DNA of 64,000 nucleotides from Opitutia bacterium (GTDB lineage: Bacteria; Verrucomicrobiota; Verrucomicrobiia; Opitutales; Opitutaceae), in NCBI GenBank assembly GCA_016187945.1, contig JACPIT010000004.1, forward strand, positions 186,001 through 250,000, read 5' to 3'. The translations under genes were made by a program, and so were the position numbers. Below the pieces are notes generated by a model. That model was not told where the DNA came from and did not search any database. It saw nothing but the letters and a program-made list of their open reading frames with translations. Positions 26,475 to 36,310 of this stretch are shown piece after piece (positions within the stretch are counted from its first letter, which is position 1; every line of letters begins with the position of its first letter).

Positions 26475-27716
26475 TCACTCGAACCGCAAAGCCTCGATCG
26501 GGTCGAGCGACGCGGCTTTCCAGGCCGGGTAGAAACCGAAACCCACGCCGATGCCCGAGCAGACGATCAGGCCGATCAGCGTCCAATCCCACGGGATGAG
26601 GAGATTCGCCTTGAACACGACCGCCGCGAGGAGATTGCCGACGCCGACGCCGAGCAGGATGCCGGCGACACCGCCCATGAGCGAAATGGTCACGGACTCG
26701 ATGAGGAATTGCAGCAGGATGTTCTTCTTGCGCGCGCCGATCGATTTGCGGACGCCGATCTCCTTCGTGCGCTCGGTGACGGACACGAGCATGATGTTCA
26801 TGATGCCGACACCGGCGGCGAGCAGCGCGATGCCGGAGATGACGAACGAACCGGCTGCGACCGCATCGGCCACTTTGGCGAAGGCGGCGATCAGCGAGTC
26901 GTTGGAGTAGATTTCGAAGTCGTTTTCCTGCTCGGCTTGCAGACCGCGAACGACACGCATCGCGGTGACGGCCTTGTCGAGCGTCTCGTTGTAGAGCAGT
27001 TGCGTCGGGGCCTGCGTGGCGACGTTGATCGAGCGGCGCTCGGCGCCGTAGTCGGAGACGAAGCGCGTGATCGGGATGATCGCGATGCCGTCGGAGTTAT
27101 TGCCGAACGACTGGCCTTTCGGAGCGAAGACACCGATGACGATGTAGGTGCGCTCCTTGATCTTGATCGTCTTGCCGAGCGGATTTTCCGACGGGAAGAG
27201 TTTCGAGACGATGTCCTGGCCGATGACGACGACCGGGCGCGAGAGTTCGACGTCGCCGGCAGTGATGTTACGTCCGAGAGCGATGTCGTATTGGTTGGCG
27301 GCGAGAAAATGCTCGTTGCTGCCGCCGAAGGTGAGGTTGGGCGTCGTCTTGCGGCCGCCGTAGACGGCTTGGGCGCCGTCGTTGTCGAAGGTTTTCAGGC
27401 ACACGACGTCGGCGATGCCCTCCATGTCGCGTTTGAAGCGCAGGGCTTGCTCGAGCGTGATGTCGCGCCGCATTTGGTAACGCCGCCGGCCCTCGGGGCC
27501 GCCGCCGCCGAACACGGGATATTTCGCGAATTGAAACATGTTCGACCCGAGGAAGCTCAGGCCGGTCTCGATCGACGAGCGCATCGCAGTGATCGCGGTC
27601 ATCACGCCGATGACCGAGAAGACTCCGATCGTGATGCCCAGCATCGTGAGCGCGGAACGAAGCTTGTTCACGCCCAGCGAGCCGAACGCCATCTTGATGA
27701 TTTCGGAGAATTGCAT
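26475..27716 (-). CDS. MacB-type ABC transporter permease (second)
   Basis: 413 residues. An N-terminal helix after MQFSEIIKMAFGSLGVNKLRSALTMLGITIGVFSVIGVM, a large MacB_PCD periplasmic domain (about 45-260), and three C-terminal helices in the FtsX/MacB pattern (GSFVISGIALLAAGVGIMNIMLVSVTERTKEIGVRKSIGARK; FLIESVTISLMGGVAGILLGVG; ending DPIEALRFE). It transmits ATPase-driven motion across the membrane instead of forming a channel. It lies 8 bp after the first permease and is the last gene of the adaptor-ATPase-permease operon. Confidence 0.9.
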   Translation of the reverse strand: MQFSEIIKMAFGSLGVNKLRSALTMLGITIGVFSVIGVMTAITAMRSSIETGLSFLGSNMFQFAKYPVFGGGGPEGRRRYQMRRDITLEQALRFKRDMEGIADVVCLKTFDNDGAQAVYGGRKTTPNLTFGGSNEHFLAANQYDIALGRNITAGDVELSRPVVVIGQDIVSKLFPSENPLGKTIKIKERTYIVIGVFAPKGQSFGNNSDGIAIIPITRFVSDYGAERRSINVATQAPTQLLYNETLDKAVTAMRVVRGLQAEQENDFEIYSNDSLIAAFAKVADAVAAGSFVISGIALLAAGVGIMNIMLVSVTERTKEIGVRKSIGARKKNILLQFLIESVTISLMGGVAGILLGVGVGNLLAAVVFKANLLIPWDWTLIGLIVCSGIGVGFGFYPAWKAASLDPIEALRFE

Positions 27717-27724
27717 GGAGACGG

Positions 27725-28975
27725 TTACTCGTAACGCAGCGCCACGACGGGATCGAGACGCGAGGCGCCGTAGGCCGGCGCGAAGCCCGAGACGATGCCG
27801 GTGACGACGGACACGAGCATGCTGAGGACGACGAGGTCGCCGGAGAAGGCCACCGGGAAATTCGGCGCGGCCTGGCGGATCGCCATGAAGAGCGTGAACG
27901 CCACGAGCATGCCGATGGCGCCGCCGATCAGGCAGATCGAGACCGCCTCGACGAGGAACTGCATGAGAATGCTGCGGCGGCGCGCGCCGAGCGCCTTGCG
28001 CGTGCCGATCTCCTTCGTGCGCTCCTTCACGGAGACGAAGGTGATGTTCATGATGCCGATGGCGCCGACGAAGAGCGACAGACCGGTGATGAACAGGCCC
28101 GCGAGCGCGATGCCGTTCTTCACGGGATCGAGCTGCGCCTTGAACGCCTGCTGTTCGTTGATGGTGAAATTATCGCGCTCGCCCGGCTGCTGGCCGCGCA
28201 CGCGACGCATGGCGCCGACGAGTTCCTCCTTCGCCTCGGCGAGGCGCGTCTTGTCGGCGATCTTCACGCGGATGTCGACGCCGCGGCGCGTGGAGTTGAA
28301 TTTCGCAAACGCCTTCAGCGGCACGAGCGCGAAGTTGTCCATGCTGAACAGGCCGAGGAACTCGCCTTGTTTCGCAAACACGCCGACGACCTCGAACGGC
28401 TGGCCGTTGATCGCCACCGTTTGGCCGAGCGGCGAACGGCCTTGGAAGAGCGCTTCGGCGACGTCGAAGCCGAGGACGCAGACCTGCCGGCCGGTGTTGG
28501 CTTCGGCGTCGTTGAACATGCGGCCCTCGGCGTAGTCGGCGCCGGTGAGCTGGGAGTATTCCGCCTCGGTGCCGCCGGTGAAGACGCCGCTGATGCGGAC
28601 ATCGCCGAATTTCACGGTGCTCCCGCGGCCGGCGAAGGGCACGGCGAAGAGCAGTTGGGAGTGCTCCGTGTTGGCGATGACGCGATTCAGCGCGGTGGCC
28701 TCCGATGGCACCGGCTGCGGGCGATTGGCGTAGTTCCACCAATCCTCGACGCCGGCCCACGGCCATTTCTGCACGTAGAGGACGTCCTCGCCGAGCATGG
28801 CGAGGCTGTTTTGGAAACCGGTGTCGATGCCGCGAATGGCGGTGCCCATGAGCGTGACGGCGACGATGCCGATGATGACGCCCAGCGCGGTGAGGACGGA
28901 CCGCATCTTGTTCGCCCGAATCTGCGCCCACGCGATGCGGAAGGACTCGGTGAACTCGTAGAGAAGGCGTTTCAT
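27725..28975 (-). CDS. MacB-type ABC transporter permease (first)
   Basis: 416 residues, same architecture as the next gene: an N-terminal helix in FRIAWAQIRANKMRSVLTALGVIIGIVAVTLMG, a periplasmic MacB_PCD domain, then IGIMNITFVSVKERTKEIGTRKALGARRRSILMQFL and the closing DPVVALRYE. The two permeases are diverged paralogues and may form a heterodimer. The start codon overlaps the stop of the four-helix-bundle gene (ATGA), so that cassette is translationally coupled to it. Confidence 0.9.
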   Translation of the reverse strand: MKRLLYEFTESFRIAWAQIRANKMRSVLTALGVIIGIVAVTLMGTAIRGIDTGFQNSLAMLGEDVLYVQKWPWAGVEDWWNYANRPQPVPSEATALNRVIANTEHSQLLFAVPFAGRGSTVKFGDVRISGVFTGGTEAEYSQLTGADYAEGRMFNDAEANTGRQVCVLGFDVAEALFQGRSPLGQTVAINGQPFEVVGVFAKQGEFLGLFSMDNFALVPLKAFAKFNSTRRGVDIRVKIADKTRLAEAKEELVGAMRRVRGQQPGERDNFTINEQQAFKAQLDPVKNGIALAGLFITGLSLFVGAIGIMNITFVSVKERTKEIGTRKALGARRRSILMQFLVEAVSICLIGGAIGMLVAFTLFMAIRQAAPNFPVAFSGDLVVLSMLVSVVTGIVSGFAPAYGASRLDPVVALRYE

Positions 28976-29352
28976 TTTCGATTCTGGATTTTCGATTTTC
29001 GATTGTTCGCCTGCAGCGTCTTGCGCGAGGCGACCACGATCGCGGTGAGTTCGCCAGCTTCGCGCGACAAAGCGTCGAGTTTTGCGACGGACACCATGCC
29101 GTGGTCGCCGATCAGCTCCAACCAGAATGCCGACTCGTCAGCCTCTTCCTCGACCACCGAAAGCTTCGAGATCATCTCCGCCGTCGACCGCGACCGGCAG
29201 GCGGCGCGATAGTTCGCCCCGACCGAGGTGCCGGAGCGGCCGAGCTGGCCGGCGAGCACGCGACCCGAGCGCGTGTCCGGTAACGTGTCGATCAGCTTCA
29301 GCACGCGCAGGGCAAAAGCCTTCGTCCGGTCCTTGAGTTCGCGCTCGGTCAT
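28972..29352 (-). CDS. Four-helix-bundle protein (23S rRNA intervening-sequence protein family)
   Basis: 126 residues. Contains the family signature in order: LKDRTKAFALRVLKLIDTLPDTRSGRVLAGQLGRSGTSVGANYRAACRSRSTAEMISKLSVVEEEADESAFWLELI. Such proteins (S23/IVP, related to Avd of diversity-generating retroelements) form basic pentameric bundles that bind nucleic acid; their usual role is unclear. The gene is out of context in an ABC exporter operon. Its last 12 residues (NNRKSKIQNRK) are encoded by the heptamer inverted repeat that bounds the cassette. Its stop overlaps the permease start. Confidence 0.85.
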   Translation of the reverse strand: MTERELKDRTKAFALRVLKLIDTLPDTRSGRVLAGQLGRSGTSVGANYRAACRSRSTAEMISKLSVVEEEADESAFWLELIGDHGMVSVAKLDALSREAGELTAIVVASRKTLQANNRKSKIQNRK

Positions 29353-29387
29353 AAAATCGAAAATCGAGAATCCAAAATCGAAAATCG
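28975..29387. mobile_element. Candidate four-helix-bundle cassette bounded by heptamer inverted repeats
   Basis: Left flank 28975-29002 is four 7-bp units of TTTTCGA type. Right flank 29353-29387 is five units of AAAATCG type, in inverted orientation. Segments 28977-29004 and 29355-29382 match as an inverted repeat at 26 of 28 positions. The enclosed 350 bp hold only the four-helix-bundle gene. It sits between the ATPase and the first permease of an otherwise standard operon. No transposase and no clear target duplication are seen, so mobility is inferred. Confidence 0.55.
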
Positions 29388-29389
29388 CT

Positions 29390-30139
<750 letters not shown>

Positions 30140-30150
30140 GGGTGGAGCCT

Positions 30151-30203
30151 GTAGCGGCGGTCTAAGACCGCCGGTTGCGTCGGCGGTCATAGACCGCCGC
30201 TAC
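30151..30203. repeat. REP-like paired palindrome (GGCGGTCTAAGACCGCC subtype)
   Basis: Left arm 30151-30173 and inverted right arm 30181-30203 are near-identical. They begin and end with GTAGC/GCTAC and are separated by only 7 bp, so a single long hairpin is also possible. It lies between the adaptor stop-distal end and the ATPase start inside the exporter operon. Confidence 0.8.
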
Positions 30204-30207
30204 AGAG

Positions 30208-31596
30208 TTACTTGTTTTCGTCCTTCTTGGGCTGCTCGAGCATCACGCGGGCGCCGTCCTTGAGTTTGCGGCTGATGGCGGCGTAGCTACCGGAGACGAT
30301 TTCTTCGCCGGCTTTCACGCCCGATTTGATTTCGATGTGGGTGTTGTCGGAGATGCCTGTCTCGACCTTGCGTTGCACGACCTTCTCGCCCTGGCGCACG
30401 AAGACGACGCGCTGGAGTTTTTCGAGATCGCGGCGCGCGTTCTGGCGCTCGGCGACGACGTCGAGTTCGTTGCCGGAGCGTTCCTTCGCCTCCTTCGCCT
30501 TCTGCTGCTGCATCTCCTCGGAGGTCTTGCCGCCTTCGGCGCGGACGGTGACGGACTGGATCGGCACGGCGACGACGTTCGGCACCGTTTCGGTTTCGAT
30601 GTCGACGGTGGCGCTCATGCCGGGGCGGAGTTTCGCGTCCTTGTCGTTGATGCGGATCTTGACGAGGAAGTTCGTCACTTCGTCGGAAGCGGAGGCGGCC
30701 AGCGCGGTCTGGTTGGTGCCGCTGCCACCGACGCTGAGCGCGGAGCTGCTGATCTCGCTGACGGCGCCGTCGAATTTGCGACCGGGGAACGCGTCGACGG
30801 ACACGAGCACGTGGTCGCCGACTTTGACGTTGATGATGTCGTTCTCGTTCACCTTCACGCGCACTTCCATGTTCGTGAGGTCGGCGAGGCGCATGATCTC
30901 GGTGCCGGCGAACTGGTTGGTGCCGACGACGCGCTCGCCGACCTCGCTCGTGAGCGAGCTGATGGAGCCGTCCATCGGCGCGTAGATCGTGGTCTTGTTG
31001 AGCTGGTCGCGCGACTGGTCGACGGAGCCCTCGGTGCGGCGAATCTGCGCGAGCGAGGAATCGAAGTCGGCCTTGGCGACGTTGAGATTCGTCTGCGCGG
31101 CGGTGAAATCCGCGTCGGAGATCATCTTCTTTTGGTAAAGGTCGTTGGCCTGCTTGAAATCCTGTTCGGCCTTCACGAGGCGCGCCTGGCTGAGCACGGA
31201 GCTGGCGCGCGAGGAGGCCAGTGCGGCTTCCTGCTGCTCGAGCTGGGCTTTGTAGAAATCCGGTTTGATGCGCACGAGCAGGTTGCCCTTCTTCACCGTC
31301 TGCCCTTCGACGACCGGAATCTCGATCAACTCGCCGGCGACTTCGGGCGAGATTTTCACCTCGGTCTCGGGCTGGACCTTGCCGGTGGCCGTCACGATGT
31401 GCGTGATGGTTTTGACGACGGCCTTTTCGATCGTGACCTGCGTCGGTTTTTCGCCGGCGCGGCTCTTGGCGGCCGCCGCCGCGATCACCACCGCGAGCAC
31501 CGCGACGATGCCGAGGATGATCCAAAGGCGTTTCTTCGATTTTTTCTTGGCCGACGGGACTGCGACAGGCTGGGGAGCGACGGTAGACATAGTCAT
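30208..31596 (-). CDS. MacA-like periplasmic adaptor (HlyD/MFP family)
   Basis: 462 residues from ATG 31596; a second ATG is 6 bp on. A Lys-rich start (SAKKKSKKR) leads into a signal anchor (LWIILGIVAVLAVVIAAAAA). Lipoyl half 1 is IVTATGKVQPETEVKISPEVAGELIEIPVVEGQTVKKGNLLVRI; then a long helical hairpin (KAQLEQQEAALASSRASSVL through DQSRDQLNKTTIYAPMDG), lipoyl half 2, beta barrel and membrane-proximal domain. A Lys/Glu-rich insert (TSEEMQQQKAKEAKERSG) is unusual. It heads the exporter operon. Confidence 0.88.
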   Translation of the reverse strand: MTMSTVAPQPVAVPSAKKKSKKRLWIILGIVAVLAVVIAAAAAKSRAGEKPTQVTIEKAVVKTITHIVTATGKVQPETEVKISPEVAGELIEIPVVEGQTVKKGNLLVRIKPDFYKAQLEQQEAALASSRASSVLSQARLVKAEQDFKQANDLYQKKMISDADFTAAQTNLNVAKADFDSSLAQIRRTEGSVDQSRDQLNKTTIYAPMDGSISSLTSEVGERVVGTNQFAGTEIMRLADLTNMEVRVKVNENDIINVKVGDHVLVSVDAFPGRKFDGAVSEISSSALSVGGSGTNQTALAASASDEVTNFLVKIRINDKDAKLRPGMSATVDIETETVPNVVAVPIQSVTVRAEGGKTSEEMQQQKAKEAKERSGNELDVVAERQNARRDLEKLQRVVFVRQGEKVVQRKVETGISDNTHIEIKSGVKAGEEIVSGSYAAISRKLKDGARVMLEQPKKDENK

Positions 31597-31662
31597 CAGA
31601 ACGGAGTGAATTAAAAATGACGGAGGCTCTTGGCCAGAACTATCCGGTGCGCCGCGCCCTCC

Positions 31663-31696
31663 GCAAAACACAGAGGGGCCCCGAAGGACCCCTCTG
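31663..31696 (-). terminator. Possible minus-strand terminator upstream of the exporter operon
   Basis: CAGAGGGG at 31671-31678 pairs with CCCCTCTG at 31689-31696, with further pairing inside around a bulge. The minus strand continues GTGTTTTGC, a poor T tract. It could end transcripts reading through from the LytTR regulator, or act as a leader hairpin of the adaptor gene. Confidence 0.4.
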
Positions 31697-31962
31697 CAAC
31701 ACAACTGATAACTACGAACGAGGGGACAACAAGGGAGCCGGCCGAAAAACGGAACGGCATTGCGACGACACGTGGTATCCGCACGACGAACGGCAAAACC
31801 TACGGGGTTTTGCACCGCGTGCGGCAAGACCGGCCAAAGAACGAGGGGGAAAACACCGGAAGCGCCCCGGAGTCGCAGTAGTTTTGGGACAAACGGCCCG
31901 GCGCCGGGATGGACGGGGGCGCTCGCCGCCCTCCGTCGCAGGGCCGGTCTGGGATCGCCCCC

Positions 31963-32023
31963 GTAGCGCGGCGCTTCAGCCCGCGCCGGAAAATTTTCAG
32001 CGCGGGCGAAAGCACCGCGCTAC
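31963..32023. repeat. REP-like paired palindrome (GCGCTTCAGCCCGCGC subtype)
   Basis: Left arm 31963-31986 starts GTAGCGCGGCGCTT. Inverted right arm 32000-32023 ends CACCGCGCTAC. The spacer is only 13 bp (GGAAAATTTTCA-like) and is itself nearly symmetrical, so the whole 61 bp can form one long hairpin. Confidence 0.75.
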
Positions 32024-32045
32024 CGCGAACGCTCGCTGCGAAAGT

Positions 32046-32122
32046 TGTAGGAGCGGCTTTACGCCGCGATCCGAACGTGGCGCCACCCGCGCCGCAGCCG
32101 ATCGAGGCGTAAAGTCGCGGGA
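32046..32122. repeat. REP-like palindrome, one intact arm (TTTACGCCGC subtype)
   Basis: The left arm 32046-32069 is identical to the arm at 1121-1144. The right arm around 32102-32122 has several mismatches. The comparison with the perfect copy at 1121-1196 shows decay of one arm. Confidence 0.7.
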
Positions 32123-32233
32123 GCGCGCCGAGAATCGCATCGCGCGCGCGATGCCGGGGCGCATCCGCAAATCCCGCCGCGTGCGAACGTCCAGCGCGGG
32201 CTGAAACACCTCGCCACCCGCCCCTCGGCCGCC

Positions 32234-33115
32234 TCAGAGCGCCGAGCGCATCAGCTCCTGCAACCGGTCGTGATAACCGCGGCTGAGCCGCAGCTTCGTG
32301 CCGTCCTGCAGGATCACCGCGTATTCGCCCGCGAACGACGGGCTGAGTTTTTTCACGCGGTCGATGTTCACGATCGTCGAGCGATGGATGCGGATGAAGC
32401 GCTTCGGGTCGAGCCGCGCCTCGAGATTCGCCATCGTCTCGCGCAGCAGATGCACGCGGCCGGCAGCGTGGAACTTCATGTAGTCGCCCTCGGCTTCGAT
32501 CCAGTCGATGTCCTCCGCCCGGACGAAATAAATCTCGCCGCCCGAGCGCAGCAGGATGCGTTCGCGGGTGATCGATTCCGGTGCGCCGGCCGCGGCGTTC
32601 TCGGCGGCGGGATTCGCGTGTGCGGCGCCGGCCAGCGCCGCGCCTCCCGCCACGTTCGGTGCGCCGGCCCCGGCCGCGCCCGCGGTGACGTTCGCCTGCA
32701 AATGCTCGAGCAGGTGCGAGAGCTTCTCGCTGAGCGCGTCGGTCTGCCGGCGCACAAGTTCGGATTTCGCGCGGCGCAACGCCGTCCAAAACCGGTCGTC
32801 CTCGAACGGTTTCAGCAGGTAGTCGACCGCGTTCACCTCGAACGCCTGCAACGCGTGCTGATCGAACGCCGTGACGAAGATCACCGCCGGCCGCTCCGGC
32901 CCGAGCGCCTCGAGCACCTTGAAGCCGTTCATCTCCGGCATCTGCACGTCGAGAAACACGAGATCCGGCTGCTCGGCCTTGATCGCGCGCACGGCTTCGG
33001 CGCCGGAACCGGCTTCACCCACGACGAGGATGTCGGGGTCGCGTTCGAGCAGCAGCACGATGCCCCGGCGCGCCGCCGGTTCGTCATCCACAATCAAGGT
33101 TCGGATTTTGTTCAT
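32234..33115 (-). CDS. LytTR-type response regulator
   Basis: 293 residues. The receiver domain (about 4-120) has the acidic Asp pair in VDDEP, phospho-acceptor Asp in LVFLDVQMPEMNG and Lys in LLKPFEDD. An Ala/Gly-rich linker of about 40 residues (AGAAGAGAPNVAGGAALAGAAH) is longer than usual. The LytTR DNA-binding domain (about 190-290) shows EIYFVRAEDIDWIEAEGDYMKFH and RFIRIHRSTIVNIDRVKKL. It overlaps the kinase gene by 4 bp (ATGA), so the two form one signalling pair. Targets are unknown. Confidence 0.92.
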   Translation of the reverse strand: MNKIRTLIVDDEPAARRGIVLLLERDPDILVVGEAGSGAEAVRAIKAEQPDLVFLDVQMPEMNGFKVLEALGPERPAVIFVTAFDQHALQAFEVNAVDYLLKPFEDDRFWTALRRAKSELVRRQTDALSEKLSHLLEHLQANVTAGAAGAGAPNVAGGAALAGAAHANPAAENAAAGAPESITRERILLRSGGEIYFVRAEDIDWIEAEGDYMKFHAAGRVHLLRETMANLEARLDPKRFIRIHRSTIVNIDRVKKLSPSFAGEYAVILQDGTKLRLSRGYHDRLQELMRSAL

Positions 33116-34206
33116 GCGCGAGCAGCAGCCGCGGCCGGCGTGAACGGCAGCACCAAGCTCACCGTCACGCCGTGGCCTTTTTCACTCTTCAAAACCATCT
33201 GGTAATCCGCGCCGTAGTGCTTCTCGAGCCGCTCGCGCGTGTTCGTGAGCCCCACGCCCTCCGCCAGCGGCGCCTCGCGCACGTCGAAACCCGGGCCGTC
33301 GTCGCGCACCTCCACGTGCAGCCGCCGCCCGCGCACGCATGCGGAAATCGCCACGTGGCCCGTCTCCGCTTTTTGCCCCACGCCGTGGAGAATCGCGTTC
33401 TCGACCACCGGCTGGAGAAACAGATTCGGCACCTGCGCCCCCAGCGCCTCCGGTTCCGCCTCCGCCTCGTAATGCAGCCGCTCGCCGAAGCGCGCCTTCT
33501 GGATCTCGAGGTAGCGCGACAGAAATTCCAGCTCCTGGCGGAGCGTCACCGTGTGCACGCGATTGCTCTCGAGCGACACCCGCAGCAACGCGCTCAGCCG
33601 CGCGATGAGCTGCACGGCGTCGTCGTTGCGCCGCTCGCGCACGAGCACCGCGATCGTGTTCATCGTGTTGAAGAGGAAATGCGGATTGAGCTGGTGCTTC
33701 AACGCCTTCAGCTCCGCTTGCACGAGTTTCGCCTCGAGCTGCGCCGCGCGGAGCGTCTCGCGCTGGTAACGCTCGCGCATCCGCAACGCATACGTCACGC
33801 CGATCACCGACCAGTAGTAGACGACGTCGATCAGGTTGCGCCCGTAGAACCACCGCCCCGCCGACCGCCAGAATCCCTCGAGCGGCTCGCCCGCCGCGAC
33901 CATCGCGAAAAACATCCGCACGAGATAAAATCCCGCCATCAACGTCAGGCTCATCGCCACGTGAAAACCGATGCCGGCAACCCAGCGTCCGCGATTCAGC
34001 GGCACCGCGTCGCGCAGCCAGACGACCACCGGCACCAGCACCGCCCACAGCACCGCGCGCTGGAATTGCCCCTGCGCCACCGACCAGAACGCCACGTTCG
34101 GGTCCATCACGCGCGTGTTGAAATACACCTCCGTGCTCAGCGCGAATCCCACGAACAGCCACAGGGCCGCGAGGATCAGCCAGCGAAGCGCACGGTGCTC
34201 GGTCAT
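33112..34206 (-). CDS. LytS/YpdA-like sensor histidine kinase
   Basis: 364 residues. Four hydrophobic segments in the first 150 residues (LRWLILAALWLFVGFALSTEVYF; AVLWAVLVPVVVWLRD; VAMSLTLMAGFYLVRMFFAMV; LIDVVYYWSVIGVTYAL). Then the HisKA_7TM-type His_kinase box, ALKHQLNPHFLFNTMNTIAVLVRERRNDDA, with the phospho-acceptor His, and a GHKL ATPase domain (LFLQPVVENAILHGVG; VRDDGPGFD; GVGLTNTRERLEKHYG). It is the evident partner of the LytTR regulator. The sensed signal cannot be read from sequence. Confidence 0.9.
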   Translation of the reverse strand: MTEHRALRWLILAALWLFVGFALSTEVYFNTRVMDPNVAFWSVAQGQFQRAVLWAVLVPVVVWLRDAVPLNRGRWVAGIGFHVAMSLTLMAGFYLVRMFFAMVAAGEPLEGFWRSAGRWFYGRNLIDVVYYWSVIGVTYALRMRERYQRETLRAAQLEAKLVQAELKALKHQLNPHFLFNTMNTIAVLVRERRNDDAVQLIARLSALLRVSLESNRVHTVTLRQELEFLSRYLEIQKARFGERLHYEAEAEPEALGAQVPNLFLQPVVENAILHGVGQKAETGHVAISACVRGRRLHVEVRDDGPGFDVREAPLAEGVGLTNTRERLEKHYGADYQMVLKSEKGHGVTVSLVLPFTPAAAAARA

Positions 34207-34301
34207 TGCAGCGCGCGTTGTTGTGTCCGATGAACCGCGACTTCAAGCGGATTAATTGTCCCGAAATTGGGATCACTGGCGCGTTCCGCGCGACGACACG
34301 C

Positions 34302-35339
34302 TCACTCGACGCGCGCCGCCTTCGCGAGCCGCCGCGTGACACTCAACGCGTCCGGCCAAACACTCGTCGCACCGCTCAACGCCTCGCTCCAACGCCGCGC
34401 CAGCCACGGCGCGAACAGCGTCCCTTTCGATCCGAGCGCGCCGAACAAACCGATCCGCGCGCCGTCCCGCCAGCCGGCCGCGGGCAAACGGTCCGGCAAA
34501 CTCACGCGCACTCCCACGCGTTGCTCGATCACCGTCAAATCCCCCGCGACGAACGCCCGCGCGTCGGCGACGAGCTTCTCGCGCGCCGCCGCCGTCGGCG
34601 CGACATCCTCGACGCCGCGCTCGTAAGTCGCGCCGATCCGCGCGTGCCCCGCGCGATCCGCGATCGCCCACGTCCCGCGACTCAACGCGTGCCCCACCGC
34701 AAGCTCCGCGCCCGTCACGTGGAGAATCTCGCCCTTCGCCGGTTCGAACGGCAGCTCCGGGAAAAACTCGCGCGCCAACGCCCCGGCGCCGACGCACAGC
34801 ACCGCACCGCGAAAACGTTCGCCGCGCCACGTCACGCCGTCGGCGTCGACCTGCAATTCTGCGCGCGTCGCCGCGCTCTCGCGCAGCACGCCGTTCGCGC
34901 GCCACCGCTCCGCCACCCGCGTCAGCAACGCAGGCAAGTCCACCCACGCCGCGCCGTGGATTTCCACGCCGCTCCCGTCCGCCATCGCCGTCGCGAACGG
35001 CGCCAGTTCGCCGCGCGCCTGCTTGCGCGCCGCGCGCGCAGCCTCGGTCGGATTCGCGAACAGCCGGCGCAGTTTCAGCGGATGCCAGAGCTCGCCGCCC
35101 AGCTCCGCACCGGTCGCGCGATACCAGCTCTCCGCGAACGGCAGCAACTCCTCGACCCGCCACACCTTCACGAAGCGCTGGCCCTGCACGGGATTCACGA
35201 GTCCCGCAGCCGCCATCGACGCCGAACGCGCGTGCCCGTCGCTCGCGATCGCGAACGGCACGCCCGCACGCTCGAGTTCGAACCCGAGCGCCGTCCCCGC
35301 CAGCCCCTGCCCCACGATCAGCACGCGCGTGTCGGTCAT
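34302..35339 (-). CDS. FAD-dependent oxidoreductase of the DadA/ThiO/SoxA group
   Basis: 345 residues from ATG 35339. The N-terminal Rossmann fold with the dinucleotide motif VLIVGQGLAGTALGFELERAG binds FAD; the later VLCVGAGALAREFFPELPF, GEILHVTG and a C-terminal GLFGALGSKGTLFAPWLA complete the FAD domain. Members oxidise amino or secondary-amine groups such as D-amino acids, glycine or sarcosine. The usual substrate-site residues are not certain, so the substrate is unnamed. The NPVQGQRFVKVWRVEELLP stretch is typical of the MnmC/ThiO-like branch. Confidence 0.8.
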   Translation of the reverse strand: MTDTRVLIVGQGLAGTALGFELERAGVPFAIASDGHARSASMAAAGLVNPVQGQRFVKVWRVEELLPFAESWYRATGAELGGELWHPLKLRRLFANPTEAARAARKQARGELAPFATAMADGSGVEIHGAAWVDLPALLTRVAERWRANGVLRESAATRAELQVDADGVTWRGERFRGAVLCVGAGALAREFFPELPFEPAKGEILHVTGAELAVGHALSRGTWAIADRAGHARIGATYERGVEDVAPTAAAREKLVADARAFVAGDLTVIEQRVGVRVSLPDRLPAAGWRDGARIGLFGALGSKGTLFAPWLARRWSEALSGATSVWPDALSVTRRLAKAARVE

Positions 35340-35535
35340 CGGGTCAAACTTCACGGAAGACGCGGGCCACAAGAAGCACAAAAACGCCAAAGCGGCTGAA
35401 CCGGCAGGATGAGGCGTCTCGACGATCCGTGTCCGCGCGCGCACGATCTCGGCTCGTCGAGACGACTCGCCCTACCCGCGCGTCTGCCTTGCGTCCCCTT
35501 GCTCCGCGCACGTCAGTGCCGCCACCGCCCGCAGC

Positions 35536-36264
35536 TCAGACTCCCGCCAGCGCCGCGCCCACGATGCCGGCGTCGTTGTGCAGTTTGGCCGGCACGACTT
35601 TCGCCTCCGTGTGCAGGAGCTTGAACCACATCTTGTGATCCTGGCTCACGCCGCCACCGATGATGATCAGGTCGGGCGAAAACAGCCGCTCCACGATCCG
35701 CAGGTAAACGTTCACGCGATCCGTCCATTCCTTCCAATCGAGATCGAGCCGCGTCTTCACGGCGGCCGAGGCGAATTTCTCGATCGGCTCGCCCTCCCAC
35801 GGAATGTGGCCGAGCTCCGCGTTCGGCACGAGTTGCCCGCGATAAAACAGCGCCGAACCGATCCCGGTGCCGAACGTCAGCATCAGCACCGTGCCGTCGC
35901 GCCCCTTGCCCGCACCGAAACGCATCTCGGCGAGGCCGGCGGCGTCCGCGTCGTTGGCGAGGCCGACCTTGCAGCCCGTCGCCTTCGCAAAAATCCGCGC
36001 GCCGTTCTGCCCCTGCCACTCGTCGCCCAGATTTCCCACCGCGCCGATGCGCCCATCGTGGACGATGCCGGGGAAACCGATGCCGACGCGCCCCTTCCAA
36101 CGGAAGTGCTGCACGATCTGATGCGCCGCGGCGAGCCCCTCGTCACGCGGACACGGACTCTCGATCGCCACGCGGAAACGCTCCGCGAGCAAGCGGCCGG
36201 TCTTGAGGTCCACGGGCGCGGCCTTGAAGGACGAGCCACCGATGTCGATGCCGAGAACTTTCAT
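35536..36264 (-). CDS. ppgK: Polyphosphate glucokinase (ROK family)
   Basis: 242 residues. Motifs in order: phosphate-1 loop [27 protein letters not shown], the catalytic Asp in [20 protein letters not shown], phosphate-2 [15 protein letters not shown], and LGHIPWEGE, in place of the zinc-binding ROK motif. This fits PpgK, which phosphorylates glucose with polyphosphate or ATP in the cytoplasm. The LNDADAAG block and the lack of the ROK Cys cluster favour the call. It is 46 bp upstream, in reading order, of no obvious partner. Confidence 0.85.
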   Translation of the reverse strand: MKVLGIDIGGSSFKAAPVDLKTGRLLAERFRVAIESPCPRDEGLAAAHQIVQHFRWKGRVGIGFPGIVHDGRIGAVGNLGDEWQGQNGARIFAKATGCKVGLANDADAAGLAEMRFGAGKGRDGTVLMLTFGTGIGSALFYRGQLVPNAELGHIPWEGEPIEKFASAAVKTRLDLDWKEWTDRVNVYLRIVERLFSPDLIIIGGGVSQDHKMWFKLLHTEAKVVPAKLHNDAGIVGAALAGV

Positions 36265-36310
36265 GGGGGAAAACCGCGCACCGTAGTAAACCCGGCGCGC
36301 TGCGCAATCC

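Larger units (their letters stand above)
31597..32233. other. Gene-free region rich in palindromic repeats
   Basis: No coding frame with credible composition is seen in this 637-bp gap. It holds the hairpin at 31671-31696 and two REP-like palindromic elements (31963-32023, and 32046-32122 with a decayed right arm), followed by short degenerate GC-rich repeats up to the LytTR gene. Confidence 0.6.

Noticed and set aside
28975..29387. CRISPR-like array of AAAATCG units
   Set aside because: The units are adjacent 7-mers without spacers, so this is a tandem array, not CRISPR. No cas genes are present.
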